DNA from: Hellea sp.
GTDB lineage: Bacteria; Pseudomonadota; Alphaproteobacteria; Caulobacterales; Maricaulaceae
Direction: 5' to 3'
Length of the DNA: 64,000 nt
NCBI GenBank assembly: GCA_020631215.1
Contig: JAHDHS010000001.1
Coordinates: forward strand, 62,001-126,000
This document shows positions 1 through 8,668 of this stretch, in pieces (the first letter of the stretch is position 1; each line of letters opens with the position of its first letter). The notes under the pieces are model-generated. The model had not been told where the DNA came from. It ran no database searches and worked only from the letters and a program-made list of their open reading frames with translations. The position numbers and the translations under genes are program-made.

Positions 1-78
1 TTGGCAAAGGCCAAACGGTCTTTAGAAAAGGCCCGTAAATCTCTCAGAGACGCGGAAAAAGCGCTGCTGGACGATTAA
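1..78 (+). CDS. 3' end of an unidentified gene (partial)
   Basis: The frame is open from the first base and closes at a TAA at 76-78. The last 25 residues are visible and are strongly charged, with alternating Lys/Arg/Glu/Asp and Ala/Leu, ending in two Asp. This is typical of a helical C-terminal tail. Too little is present to name the protein. The TTG at base 1 is probably an internal codon, not a start. It is followed by an 86-base gap before the HtrA protease gene on the same strand. Confidence 0.55.
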   Translation: MAKAKRSLEKARKSLRDAEKALLDD

Positions 79-118
79 TCGACATTTGAAACAAATGTGA
101 AAAATTCCCCATAATCTG

Positions 119-148
119 AACCCGTCTCTTTCATAAGCAGGCGGGTTT
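119..148 (+). terminator. weak hairpin between the partial gene and the protease gene
   Basis: AACCCG at 119-124 can pair with CGGGTT at 142-147 around a 17-base loop. Only a short T stretch follows, so this is a poor rho-independent terminator. It is listed because nothing else is visible in this gap. Confidence 0.25.
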
Positions 149-164
149 ACCTATTTAAAGCCCT

Positions 165-1589
165 ATGAAACGTTCACTTTTATCTCTTTTGGGTTCTGCG
201 CTTGTCCTGGGGACAGCCGCACCGGCAGCCGAGGCGCAAATCTTTGACGCGCCGGCTCAGCGGGTTGTGCCAAGCTCTCAGTCACAGGTTCAGCTCTCTT
301 ACTCCCCCGTTGTCAAGCAATCCGCGCCGGCTGTGGTCAATGTCTTTACGTCGCGTACAGTCAGAACGCGTTCGCGGCCCAGCTTTTTTGATGAAATGTT
401 CGGTATGCGCCGCGCCCCGCAGGAACGCGTGCAAAACTCTCTGGGGTCCGGCGTTATTGTCAGAAGCAATGGCATCATTGTCACCAACGCCCATGTCGTC
501 AAAGGCGCGGATGAGCTGAAGATCGTCCTCAATGACCGCCGCGAATTTGAAGCCGAAGTCATCGCGCAAGACGAAGAGACAGATCTCGCAATTCTGAAAA
601 TCGACCCAAAGGGTGAGGCGCTGCAAAGTTTGCGGATCGGCAGTGAGACTGAACTTGAAATCGGAGATATCGTTTTGGCGATTGGCAATCCGTTCGGGGT
701 CGGCCAGACGGTGACGAGCGGCATCATCTCGGCGCTGGGCCGTACCAATGTGACGGATGTATCCAGTTTTATCCAAACCGATGCGGCGGTGAACCCGGGC
801 AATTCCGGCGGAGCACTCGTCAATTTAAATGGCGAATTGATCGGCGTGAATACTGCGATCTTTTCCCGCTCCGGCGGGTCAAACGGTATCGGTTTTGCGA
901 TCCCGGCTGAACTGGTCTCCCGCGCGGTGGACAGCGCCTTATCCGAAGGCCGGATTGTCCGGCCATGGATCGGCGCGCGCACAAATGGCGTGGACGCCAC
1001 GATGGCTGCGGCACTTGGACTTGACCGTGCCAAAGGGGCGGTGATCAATGAAATTCTTCGCGGCGGCCCGGCCGATAAGGCAGGTCTGTCGAAAGGTGAT
1101 GTGATCCTGTCTGTCGGCGGGACGGATATCAATGATGATAGCGGGCTGCGGTTTAAGCTGGCGACTTTGAAACGCGGCGAGCGGACACGCGTGAAATATT
1201 TTCGCGGCGGGCAGGAGCGTATCAGCTCTGTACGCGTGGACACACCTCAGGAATCCCCGGCGCGTGATGAGCGGCAGATCGAAGGCTATCACCCGCTCGA
1301 CGGGGCGGTGCTGGTCAATATGAGTCCGGCTTTGGGCGAAGAGCTTGGTTTTGACCCCTATTTAACAGGCGTCATGGTTTTGAAGGTTCAGCGCGGCTCT
1401 GCGGCCAATTATAACCGTTTACGACCGGGTGACTTGATCACAGAAATAAATGGCACGGCGATCAGCTCGAGCCGCCAAGCCGAGGCCTTAATGGCCAGTC
1501 TAAGTGACACGGATAAATGGGACATCGAAGTGGACAGAAATGGCCGCATAGGTTTGCTGCCCATCCGATATCTACCTGCGGAGCGATAA
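165..1589 (+). CDS. DegP/HtrA (Do-like) periplasmic serine protease
   Basis: This is an S1C-family protease for quality control of misfolded envelope proteins in the periplasm. Residues 1-24 form a Sec signal peptide ending AEA. The trypsin-like domain carries the full triad: His110 in TNAHVV, Asp140 in TDLAIL and Ser214 in GNSGG. Two PDZ domains follow, at roughly 265-350 and 380-465; the first contains the usual GGPADKAGL segment. At 474 residues it has normal DegP length. The start codon gives a well-formed signal peptide, although the upstream ribosome site is weak. The gene stands alone, with 86 bases to the next gene. Which of DegP, DegQ or DegS it replaces cannot be decided here; two PDZ domains exclude a DegS-type layout. 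Confidence 0.93.
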   Translation: MKRSLLSLLGSALVLGTAAPAAEAQIFDAPAQRVVPSSQSQVQLSYSPVVKQSAPAVVNVFTSRTVRTRSRPSFFDEMFGMRRAPQERVQNSLGSGVIVRSNGIIVTNAHVVKGADELKIVLNDRREFEAEVIAQDEETDLAILKIDPKGEALQSLRIGSETELEIGDIVLAIGNPFGVGQTVTSGIISALGRTNVTDVSSFIQTDAAVNPGNSGGALVNLNGELIGVNTAIFSRSGGSNGIGFAIPAELVSRAVDSALSEGRIVRPWIGARTNGVDATMAAALGLDRAKGAVINEILRGGPADKAGLSKGDVILSVGGTDINDDSGLRFKLATLKRGERTRVKYFRGGQERISSVRVDTPQESPARDERQIEGYHPLDGAVLVNMSPALGEELGFDPYLTGVMVLKVQRGSAANYNRLRPGDLITEINGTAISSSRQAEALMASLSDTDKWDIEVDRNGRIGLLPIRYLPAER

Positions 1590-1675
1590 GCGCATAGGCG
1601 GATTAATTTCCGTTCATTTACTTTTCATGTTGCCTCTGCCAATAGCTATTCAAAGCTAGGCAATGGGAGGGCATC

Positions 1676-3622
1676 ATGGCTGAACGTAGAGTGGACGAAT
1701 ATCAACCGCTGAATTTTTATAAAAAGCACAGTATAGAAAAAACATCCGGATTTTCAAAATTTGAGGTGGACGGGGCGTATTATTTCTGCCGTTATATTGA
1801 CGGGAAAATCGGCCTGATCAGTCAAGCCTATGTCGGCGAATCCGGACGCGATAATGGCATTGAGTCTGTCACGAAAAATTCCAAGTTGAAAAAACGCTAC
1901 AGTTTCGAAGACCGCCCTTCGGGCAAATATGGATTTTCGCTTAAGGCGGGTAATCACCAAGAGATCGCGATCAGCCCTGACTTTACCAGCCGCAAACAAG
2001 CTGAGCATGTCGCAGGCCGGATGAGCGGCTCGGTTAAGGCGGCTGCGAAACCAAAAGCGACCAAAAAAACGGCCGTTAAGAAAAAAGCGCCAACCAAAGC
2101 TAAAACTGCGGCAAAAGCCAGCGCTGCGGTGGCGGCAGGCGCTGCCTTTACAGCCGCAGATGGCCGCCGGGGTAATTACAAACCACTGGCGTTTTACAAA
2201 AAACATGGTGGATCAAAAGACGGATTTAACCGCTTCGAAGTCGATGGCGCGCATTATTTCAGCTATTATAAAGACGGTAAAATCGCCCTTATTTCCGAAG
2301 CCTATACCTCGGCCTCCGGACGCGATAACGGGATTGAATCGGTCAAAAAGAACAAACCGATTGGAGATCGCTACCGCTACCGGAAACATAAAAACGGCAA
2401 GCATTATTTCGATCTTGTTGCGGGCAATAGTCAGGAAATCGCGACGTCGCCTTGGTACAGCAGCGAAAAGACGAATTTAGCGGCGGCGGACAGGCTTCGC
2501 CGGAGAAAACGCCGCACCAAGACGGCAGGTAAAGCGGCCGCTGGTGTCGCGGCTGCCGGCCTAACAGCTGCGGCAGCCTCTAAAGCGTCGGCGAAACCGA
2601 AAGCCAAAACGACGGCTCCAAGCCATCCACCCGTCAAGAAAGTTACGCCAGCAGTTGCGCCGGTCATTGACCCAGCGCCGGTCATGGCGAAACCTGCCAA
2701 GCCGGTTGTGTCCAAACCCGTCGTCAAAGCACCTGTAGCCGCCGCGCCAGCCGTTGCAGCGGCTGCCGCAGCCGCCTCAACACCGGATGTGGAAGTCGTT
2801 CAGCGTTCCGGTTTGCCGGGCTGGCTGAAATGGCTCTTGCTTTTATTGCTGGCATTGCTGGCCATGTTCCTGCTCTTTAAAATGTGCGACAAGGAAACGG
2901 CGACTCCGCCGCCCGCCCTAGTGGCCTGTTGGGATGGCAGTGAAGCTAAAAATCAATCCGCTTGCCCGACAAAGGTAACATGCTGGGATGATAGTTTTGC
3001 TGTCTCAGAAGATGCTTGTCCGGCCCAGCCTATTAAGCTGGAGTCTGAACCTGAACCCACACCGGAACCTGTGACCTATACATGCTGGGACGGCAGCTCT
3101 GTGACGGATCTTGCGAATTGTCCGGCAGAGCCGAGCTTTACCTGTTGGGATGGCAGCACAGTCCGGGATCAATCAAATTGTCCTGTGCGTCCGGCTCCGG
3201 TTCGCAGCTCTGCTACCGCGACATCGCTCTTCACAGCCCCGGCCGTTTCGCCGATCAATGTAACCCGTCTGGGATCAAATCCGGAATTTGGTGACAGTCA
3301 CGCCCTGACGCCCAGTGGTTTCTGTGACAAGCTGGCCACACAATATGCTGTGAATGAGTATGATGCCAAATATCTTAATTATCTGGCCCGCGAGTTAGGA
3401 TACAGCAATTTCGAGGCGATGCCGAACTCGGCCTGTTCGAATGCGACGCTGGATTATGGCACGACGGGCATATTAGGTTATGGCAGCCAGCATGGCCTGC
3501 AATACTCGACTTTGAATGTCACTGATGCCCGCGATCTGGAAGCTTTCCAAATCACAGGCGCGAATGGGCGAGTTGTCTACTTCATGAAAACATGCGGAAA
3601 TTATTTCTACCCGACCAATTAA
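1676..3622 (+). CDS. modular membrane protein: two YegP-like (DUF1508) units, one transmembrane helix, four CWDGS repeats
   Basis: No single known family covers this 648-residue protein. Residues about 24-115 and 183-275 are two copies of a YegP/DUF1508-like unit, sharing FEVDGA.YF, GRDNGIESV.KN and AGN.QEIA.SP. Each is followed by a Lys/Ala/Pro-rich linker. A single hydrophobic helix lies at about 383-401. Beyond it are four short cysteine repeats (near 418-431, 436-448, 470-482 and 490-502), each CWDxS, then about eight residues, then CP. A C-terminal domain of about 125 residues contains further cysteines and aromatic residues and ends in a Tyr-rich tail. There is no signal peptide, so the YegP-like part should be cytoplasmic and the Cys-rich part periplasmic, where the cysteines could form disulfides. 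GGGAGG at 1666-1671 precedes the start. A hairpin terminator follows, so it is probably monocistronic. Function is unknown. Confidence 0.85.
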   Translation: MAERRVDEYQPLNFYKKHSIEKTSGFSKFEVDGAYYFCRYIDGKIGLISQAYVGESGRDNGIESVTKNSKLKKRYSFEDRPSGKYGFSLKAGNHQEIAISPDFTSRKQAEHVAGRMSGSVKAAAKPKATKKTAVKKKAPTKAKTAAKASAAVAAGAAFTAADGRRGNYKPLAFYKKHGGSKDGFNRFEVDGAHYFSYYKDGKIALISEAYTSASGRDNGIESVKKNKPIGDRYRYRKHKNGKHYFDLVAGNSQEIATSPWYSSEKTNLAAADRLRRRKRRTKTAGKAAAGVAAAGLTAAAASKASAKPKAKTTAPSHPPVKKVTPAVAPVIDPAPVMAKPAKPVVSKPVVKAPVAAAPAVAAAAAAASTPDVEVVQRSGLPGWLKWLLLLLLALLAMFLLFKMCDKETATPPPALVACWDGSEAKNQSACPTKVTCWDDSFAVSEDACPAQPIKLESEPEPTPEPVTYTCWDGSSVTDLANCPAEPSFTCWDGSTVRDQSNCPVRPAPVRSSATATSLFTAPAVSPINVTRLGSNPEFGDSHALTPSGFCDKLATQYAVNEYDAKYLNYLARELGYSNFEAMPNSACSNATLDYGTTGILGYGSQHGLQYSTLNVTDARDLEAFQITGANGRVVYFMKTCGNYFYPTN

Positions 3623-3645
3623 AGCGGGGAATTTTCCAATCAAAG

Positions 3646-3670
3646 CGGGGTCTTTCAGGCCCCGTTTTTT
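3646..3670 (+). terminator. rho-independent terminator after the CWDGS-repeat gene
   Basis: CGGGG at 3646-3650 pairs with CCCCG at 3660-3664 and is followed directly by six T. It separates the modular membrane protein gene from crcB. Confidence 0.75.
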
Positions 3671-3706
3671 ATTGCCCGCAAGACACCAAGACATTAGGAG
3701 ACGCGC

Positions 3707-4093
3707 ATGACTGCCATCTTCTATGTAGCCCTTGGCGGCGCAATTGGCGCCAGCGCCAGACATCTGCTGAGCCAGGCCTCGCTGCGCCTGTTTGGCCCTG
3801 GCTTTCCTGTGGGCACGCTCTGTGCAAATATATTGGGCAGTCTTTTGATTGGCGTTTTGGCAGGATATTTGGCGCATAAGGCGGGCCAAAGTGGACAGAC
3901 TTTACGGCTCTTTCTGGGCGTCGGCGTACTCGGGGGCTTTACAACATTTTCGGCCTTTTCGCTGGAGAGCTTCCTGATGCTGGAGAAAAAAGCCTATGGC
4001 GCTTTTATGGCCTATGTCAGCAGTTCGGTGCTGATATCTCTGGCGGCTTTGGCGCTTGGGCTATGGCTTTCACGCGGATGGTTCAGCGCCTAG
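3707..4093 (+). CDS. crcB: CrcB/Fluc fluoride ion channel
   Basis: This is a small inner-membrane channel that exports fluoride and acts as a dimer. The 128 residues form four hydrophobic helices. The family signatures are visible: GGAIGASAR near the N-terminus, Asn41 in GTLCANILGS, and GGFTTFSAFS at 76-85, which holds the phenylalanines lining the pore. AGGAG at 3695-3699 lies upstream. Its stop codon is followed at once by the ATG of the pseudouridine synthase gene, so the two are translationally coupled. A fluoride riboswitch is not recognisable in the short leader. Confidence 0.93.
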   Translation: MTAIFYVALGGAIGASARHLLSQASLRLFGPGFPVGTLCANILGSLLIGVLAGYLAHKAGQSGQTLRLFLGVGVLGGFTTFSAFSLESFLMLEKKAYGAFMAYVSSSVLISLAALALGLWLSRGWFSA

Positions 4094-5083
4094 ATGAGCG
4101 GCGTTCAGAAATTGATTGTCCCGGAGTCTGATGACGGCTCCCGGCTTGATCGCTGGTTTAAGCGTCTGTTTCCGCATGTGCCGCATGGACGCGTCGAAAA
4201 GCTATTGCGCACGGGTCAGCTGCGCGTGGACGGCAAACGTGCCAAGGGTAATTTGCGCATCGAGGCTGGACAGGAAATCCGCATTCCGCCTTTGCCCGAT
4301 CCCTCGGAGGTCAAAAGCCCGCCCAAGGTTTCAGATAAAGACCAAAAATTTATGCGCGATATGGTCATCTTTGAAAATGATGAAATTTATGCGCTGAACA
4401 AACCGGCGGGGCTGGCCGTGCAGGGCGGCACTAAAACCACCCGCCATATTGACGGGCTGCTTCCGGCCTTGGGCGAAGGCTGCCGGCTTGTGCACAGGCT
4501 CGACCGGGATACTTCCGGTGTTTTGTTGATCGCTAAAAATGCGGCCAGTGCCAAAACCATCGGCCGAGCCTTTCAGAGCCGCCGTGCGGAGAAAATCTAT
4601 TGGGGTATTACCAATGGCGTGCCTAAACCGCTCTCCGGTGAGATTAAAGGCTATATGGCTAAAGGGCGGCTGGATAACCGCTTTGGCAATATCCATGAAG
4701 GCAAGGAAGTCATGGAAGCCGTTCGCCACGGCGCGGAGGGCGCGAAACATGCGCGCACGCTTTATGAGGTCGTCGCGCAGGCCGGCCAAAAGGCAGGCTT
4801 TGTGGTCATGCAACCTTTGACCGGGCGGACGCATCAACTGCGCTTGCATATGCAGCTCCTCGGCGCGCCTCTGGCGGGTGATCCCAAATATATGACGGAC
4901 CGGCCCATGCCGGGCGGACTTGAAGGCAGGCTCCATCTTCACGCCCGTTCGATCAGCTTACCGCGTGAGGGCAAAGCTCCCTTGACCGTCACAGCGCACC
5001 TGCCGAAACATATGAACTCAGCCTTTGAGCTGCTCGGTTTTGATCGCAACAGAGCCGATGTGGATTGGAACGCTTTGCGGTAA
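4094..5083 (+). CDS. rluC: RluA-family 23S rRNA pseudouridine synthase (RluC-like)
   Basis: This enzyme isomerises specific uridines of 23S rRNA to pseudouridine. An S4 RNA-binding domain covers about residues 15-75. The catalytic domain follows, with the motif HRLDRDTSG; the aspartate of HRLD (Asp137) is the expected catalytic residue. GRTHQLRLHM near residue 250 is a second family signature. At 329 residues it has the usual size. The gene abuts crcB at the 5' end and overlaps the ATP12 gene by one base (TAATG). The RluC versus RluD assignment is by overall likeness and gene neighbourhood, so the exact target site is not proven. Confidence 0.88.
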   Translation: MSGVQKLIVPESDDGSRLDRWFKRLFPHVPHGRVEKLLRTGQLRVDGKRAKGNLRIEAGQEIRIPPLPDPSEVKSPPKVSDKDQKFMRDMVIFENDEIYALNKPAGLAVQGGTKTTRHIDGLLPALGEGCRLVHRLDRDTSGVLLIAKNAASAKTIGRAFQSRRAEKIYWGITNGVPKPLSGEIKGYMAKGRLDNRFGNIHEGKEVMEAVRHGAEGAKHARTLYEVVAQAGQKAGFVVMQPLTGRTHQLRLHMQLLGAPLAGDPKYMTDRPMPGGLEGRLHLHARSISLPREGKAPLTVTAHLPKHMNSAFELLGFDRNRADVDWNALR

Positions 5084-5772
5084 TGGCCAAGCGCTTTTAC
5101 AAGGTCGTCACAGTCGTCCCGGCTGGCGTGGATTATGCGGTTCATTTGGACGGACGGGAGCTTAAGACGCCTGGTAAGCATGCCTTACATGTCCCGTCTC
5201 AGGCTTTGGCTGAATTAGTTGCGGCGGAATGGGACGCGCAACTGGATGAGATTAACCCCGCCTCCATGCCCGTGACGCGGCTGGTCAATGTCGCGACGGA
5301 ACAGACGCCCAATAACCGCGATGCTTTGATCACAGAGGCGCGCAATTATGCGGGCAGTGATTTGCTCTGTTACCGTGCGCCCGCACCGAAGGATTTGACG
5401 GAGCGTCAAGCTGAGCGCTGGACGCCTTGGTTGGACTGGGCCGAAAGGCGCGGCATCAAGTTGGACATCACGGAAGGCATTACGGCGATCCCTCAGACGG
5501 AGCGTAGCCTGAACGCGGTTTCCGATTATGCGGCGCTTTTAGACGATCTTTATTTGACGCTCTTTGTGCATTTTACGGCCGTCTTTGGGTCCGCGGTTCT
5601 GGCTATGGCCGTTATGGAAAGGGCCTTACCGGCGGAAGAGGCCTTTGAACTCTCGCGCCTTGATGAGGTGTTTCAGACGGAACTCTGGGGCGATGATGAA
5701 GAGGCCGCCGCCAATCGCAGCGCCTTGCGCGCAGAAACCATCGCGCTGGCGGCCATTTTGACTGCGACATAA
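5083..5772 (+). CDS. ATP12-family F1-ATPase assembly chaperone
   Basis: ATP12 proteins assist assembly of the F1 sector of ATP synthase in mitochondria and alphaproteobacteria, by binding the alpha subunit in eukaryotes. The 229-residue product shows the expected early segment (KRFYK, then DGRELKTPGK and LAELVAAEWDAQ), the PASMPVTRL motif, the DLLCYRA segment and the C-terminal LDE.FQ..LWG.D block. I chose the ATG at 5083, which overlaps the previous stop as TAATG and begins the conserved sequence. A TTG at 5065 would add six residues. The crcB-rluC-ATP12 order is common in alphaproteobacteria and supports the class assignment. Confidence 0.9.
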   Translation: MAKRFYKVVTVVPAGVDYAVHLDGRELKTPGKHALHVPSQALAELVAAEWDAQLDEINPASMPVTRLVNVATEQTPNNRDALITEARNYAGSDLLCYRAPAPKDLTERQAERWTPWLDWAERRGIKLDITEGITAIPQTERSLNAVSDYAALLDDLYLTLFVHFTAVFGSAVLAMAVMERALPAEEAFELSRLDEVFQTELWGDDEEAAANRSALRAETIALAAILTAT

Positions 5773-5804
5773 GGCTTAAGGACGAGCGAGGCTTAGACGA
5801 GTAA

Positions 5805-6323
5805 ATGAGATCCATGTTGAAAAAATTTCTGTCCATGAAGGGCCGTATGTCCCGCCGTGATTTCTGGGTTGCCTTGATTATTTTCGCGCTCTTTGTAGCG
5901 GCCTATAATTGGCTTTTGCGGCAATTTGAGCCTGAGCAAATGATAGCTTTTTGGCTCGCGCTGCCATTTCCGTTTCTGGCTATCTATGTGATCTATTGCA
6001 TATATGGAAAGCGCCTTCATGATATGGGCCGCTCTGTCTGGCCTGTGACCGCCATGATCGCCGCGCAATTTTTGGCTGTTATCGCGGTTATGCTGACCTT
6101 TGGCGGGGCCGAATATTTCGCCGCCTTTTCAGAATTTGACCGCAAAGAGGCCATTGACCCGGATGTTGTCAGATCTATCCGCGAGCCTTTTGAGGCTGAA
6201 ATTGCCGCAAATTTAGGCAAGATTAACGGGCTGCTTTTGGTCATTCCGTTGCTCATGACGGCTTGGATTGGCCTCTCAAAACCTGATCCAAAGTCCAATA
6301 AATATGGCCCGCCCCTTAATTAA
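5805..6323 (+). CDS. DUF805 family membrane protein
   Basis: The 172-residue protein begins with the short DUF805 signature GRMSRRDFW, followed by hydrophobic helices, a KRLHDMGRS motif near residue 68 and two further helices. It ends with the typical DPKSNKYGPP tail. DUF805 proteins are small inner-membrane proteins of unknown function. It lies 32 bases behind the ATP12 gene and may be cotranscribed. An in-frame ATG nine bases downstream is an alternative start. A second DUF805 gene follows. Confidence 0.85.
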   Translation: MRSMLKKFLSMKGRMSRRDFWVALIIFALFVAAYNWLLRQFEPEQMIAFWLALPFPFLAIYVIYCIYGKRLHDMGRSVWPVTAMIAAQFLAVIAVMLTFGGAEYFAAFSEFDRKEAIDPDVVRSIREPFEAEIAANLGKINGLLLVIPLLMTAWIGLSKPDPKSNKYGPPLN

Positions 6324-6334
6324 TGTGGTGAAAT

Positions 6335-6356
6335 TCAAGCGATTTTGCTTGATTTT
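6335..6356 (+). terminator. short hairpin with T tract between the two DUF805 genes
   Basis: TCAAGC at 6335-6340 pairs with GCTTGA at 6347-6352 across a six-base loop, followed by TTTT. The stem is short and not GC-rich, so it is a weak or partial terminator. Confidence 0.4.
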
Positions 6357-6412
6357 CGTGTAAATCCTGCCAGTTTCTTATCGGGAAACAACAAATATAG
6401 GGAGAGTTCCAC

Positions 6413-6922
6413 ATGGGTAATTTACTATTTTCACCATCCGGACGCATCGGGCCGTCTGATTTCACAAAGGGTATTATGATCCTCGCGATCATCGGGGCCG
6501 TTCTGGCGCTGTTGCCATTCATTAGCATGGGCCTAGCTATGATTGGGAGCTTGATCTCTCTGATTTTGATCATTCCGTTTTTCTTCTTGAACATTAAACG
6601 TGCGCATGATGCCGGGAAATCCGGTTGGATGTCTTTGTTGCACCTAGTCATCTATGTCATTCTGGCTGTCGTTCTTAGCATGATCGTCACAGCGGTTTTT
6701 GCGGGTAATTTTGATCAGGCTGCTGTCCAAGAAGCAGCAAATGAAGCGGCCGCATCGGGTGATATGGCAGGCGTCATGAATGCTGCGGCTGGCATGGCCA
6801 AAGCGACAGCAATCCCAAGCGCAATTGGCGGTTTGGTGATGGCTTATCTGTTCTCAATGATCGTGAACATGATCAACAAGCAAGAGCCGAATGAAAACCA
6901 ATACGGCCCAGTGCCTCACTAA
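6413..6922 (+). CDS. second DUF805 family membrane protein
   Basis: This 169-residue paralogue of the preceding gene has the same plan: an early FSPSGRIGPSDF segment, two closely spaced helices, a KRAHDAGKSGW motif, further helices and an NQYGPVP end. An Ala-rich loop at about 100-130 separates the last helices. The start follows AGGGAGAG with good spacing, and the gene has its own leader after a weak hairpin, so it may be expressed separately. The function of the family is unknown. Confidence 0.85.
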   Translation: MGNLLFSPSGRIGPSDFTKGIMILAIIGAVLALLPFISMGLAMIGSLISLILIIPFFFLNIKRAHDAGKSGWMSLLHLVIYVILAVVLSMIVTAVFAGNFDQAAVQEAANEAAASGDMAGVMNAAAGMAKATAIPSAIGGLVMAYLFSMIVNMINKQEPNENQYGPVPH

Positions 6923-6948
6923 GTTTTCAGCTTTATCTCATTTGACTG

Positions 6949-6972
6949 GCCGCCTTTCGGGGCGGCTTTTTT
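6949..6972 (+). terminator. rho-independent terminator after the second DUF805 gene
   Basis: GCCGCC at 6949-6954 and GGCGGC at 6961-6966 form a perfect six-pair stem with a six-base loop, followed by six T. It ends the plus-strand unit before the convergent Sel1 gene. Confidence 0.85.
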
Positions 6973-7022
6973 ATGGGCTGTATTGGGTGATGAGCTATTG
7001 CCCGTCCAGCAATTGCTTACCC

Positions 7023-8069
7023 TTATAACCTCGCTCTGGCGCGGGATAGGGTCTCAGGGTCGACATTTTGCTCCAAGCGTTCGCGCAGGGTTTTGCGGTC
7101 TTTGGCATAATCGTCCACGGCGCTTTCGCCGGATTTTAACAGCCAGTAATAGGCCTCTTCAAAATTCTGAGCCACGCCTTCGCCTTTGGCCAAGGTGAAA
7201 GCATAGAGAAATTGGCCTTCGCCGTCACCGCCCTCAGCGGACTTACGGAACCAATTGGCCGCTTCGATTTCTGACCGCTCCGCGCCATAACCTTGATAGA
7301 CCAGCAAGCCGTAATCCGCCTGCGCAGCGGCATGCCCGCCCTCTGCGGCCTGTTTCAGCCAGCGCGCGGATTTTTGAGAATCCGGGCGAATGTCAAAATT
7401 TTCCGCATACATGACGCCCGCAATATAGGCGGCCTCAACATGGCCGGCCCGGGCGGCGCGCTCATAATGTTTCAGCGCCTCGTTTGGGTCGCTTTCAAAC
7501 AGGCTGTCACCCAGCCGCTTCGTGGCCTCAGAGTCAAAGCTTTCCGAGGCTTTTTTCAGATAGGTGCGGCTTTGCATCTCGCTGGCCGCGACGCCTTGCC
7601 CCGTGCGGTAAAGATCGGAAAGCGCCCGCATCGCATCGGTGCGGCCCATATCAGAGGCGCGGGTTAAATATGACACAGCATCGGTCTTAGTCAGGCCAGC
7701 CTGCTGCCGAATGCCCATTTCGCCCAGCGCCACAAGCGCGTCTGGATGACCGAGATTGGCCGCTTTTTCATACCATAAACGGGCTTCCGGCAGGCTGATA
7801 TAGCCCGCTTCACCTTTGCGCAGAATATGCCCCGCCATGACCGCGCCATCCGTGCTGCCGGCATTGGCGGCGGCTTTGGCTAAAGACAGAGCCTGAACCT
7901 TATTGCCCGCGCCATAAGCTTGCAGAGCGGATTCGTAATTCGCGGATTGTGCGGTTGGCCCGGTGATGGGCGTATTGGCATGTGCGGTGGTTGCGTATGG
8001 CGCTACTGCAACGAGCAAAGCTGCGACAAGCGTGATACCGCCGCGGCGGGCCCGTCCGGATGATCCCAT
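7023..8069 (-). CDS. exported Sel1-repeat (TPR-like) protein
   Basis: The product is a solenoid of Sel1-like repeats. At least six units are visible, with the recurring pattern A..LG.(M/L)Y..G.G......A..(W/Y)..KAA..GH..A. Such proteins scaffold protein-protein contacts. I chose the ATG at 8069, which gives a clear signal peptide (Gly/Arg-rich start, hydrophobic stretch, then TAHA before NTP) and a 348-residue protein. An upstream ATG at 8183 would add 38 residues lying wholly inside thiE and is unlikely. With the 8069 start, the gene overlaps the 3' end of thiE by 67 bases in another frame. It is last in the csaA-thiE-sel1 unit. Confidence 0.8.
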   Translation of the reverse strand: MGSSGRARRGGITLVAALLVAVAPYATTAHANTPITGPTAQSANYESALQAYGAGNKVQALSLAKAAANAGSTDGAVMAGHILRKGEAGYISLPEARLWYEKAANLGHPDALVALGEMGIRQQAGLTKTDAVSYLTRASDMGRTDAMRALSDLYRTGQGVAASEMQSRTYLKKASESFDSEATKRLGDSLFESDPNEALKHYERAARAGHVEAAYIAGVMYAENFDIRPDSQKSARWLKQAAEGGHAAAQADYGLLVYQGYGAERSEIEAANWFRKSAEGGDGEGQFLYAFTLAKGEGVAQNFEEAYYWLLKSGESAVDDYAKDRKTLRERLEQNVDPETLSRARARL

Positions 8070-8668
8070 ACCCCGGAAGAGACTGCGATGAAATCCGCGC
8101 CCGCCTCTATGACCTGCCGTGCATTGTTCACTGTGATCCCGCCAATCGCGACGCTCGGTATTTCGACAGCTTCGTGCCACCATTGTAAAATCTCCAACTC
8201 CGCGCGGGGCAGATGTTTCCCTTTTGGGGGCTCTTTGGTTTGCGTTCCGAAAAACGCCCCAAAGGCCACATAATCCGCACCGGCTTCGGCCGCTTTAAAG
8301 GCCAATTCCTTCGAATTATGACAGGTTACGCCGATAATGGCATCCCCGCCAAGCAGCTCTCTGGATGAAAAATAGTCCATGTCATCCTGCCCGATATGGG
8401 CCCCGTCCGCGCCGATCTCGGCGGCCAAATCAGGACGGTCATTGATCAGAACCAGTGTTCCATGCCTGTGAGCTATGGGGGTTATAGCGCGGCCAGCCTG
8501 AATGATGACTGAATCTTCAAATGATTGACTTTTTTGCGCTTTTAGGCGAATTTGCAGGCAAGCGACAGGCGCAGCGGCCAGCGTTTCATCTAACAACGCG
8601 CAAAATTCATCCAAATCCGTGATTTGCGGCGGGGTCAGCAGATAAATCTGGCAGTTCGCGTCCGTCAT
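8003..8668 (-). CDS. thiE: thiamine-phosphate synthase
   Basis: ThiE condenses hydroxymethylpyrimidine diphosphate with the thiazole phosphate to make thiamine monophosphate. The 221-residue sequence shows the TIM-barrel marks of the family: LQIRLKAQ near the start, the [21 protein letters not shown] stretch, [20 protein letters not shown] and VAIGGIT, then a closing phosphate-binding VSSGVW. Its ATG overlaps the stop of the csaA-like gene as ATGA. No TPP riboswitch is recognisable before the upstream gene. The last 20 or so residues are shared with the coding start of the Sel1 gene in a different frame. Confidence 0.92.
   Translation of the reverse strand: MTDANCQIYLLTPPQITDLDEFCALLDETLAAAPVACLQIRLKAQKSQSFEDSVIIQAGRAITPIAHRHGTLVLINDRPDLAAEIGADGAHIGQDDMDYFSSRELLGGDAIIGVTCHNSKELAFKAAEAGADYVAFGAFFGTQTKEPPKGKHLPRAELEILQWWHEAVEIPSVAIGGITVNNARQVIEAGADFIAVSSGVWDHPDGPAAAVSRLSQLCSLQ

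Noticed and set aside
3623-3706. Fluoride riboswitch before crcB
   Set aside because: The leader holds only the upstream terminator and a ribosome site; I could not find the riboswitch core.
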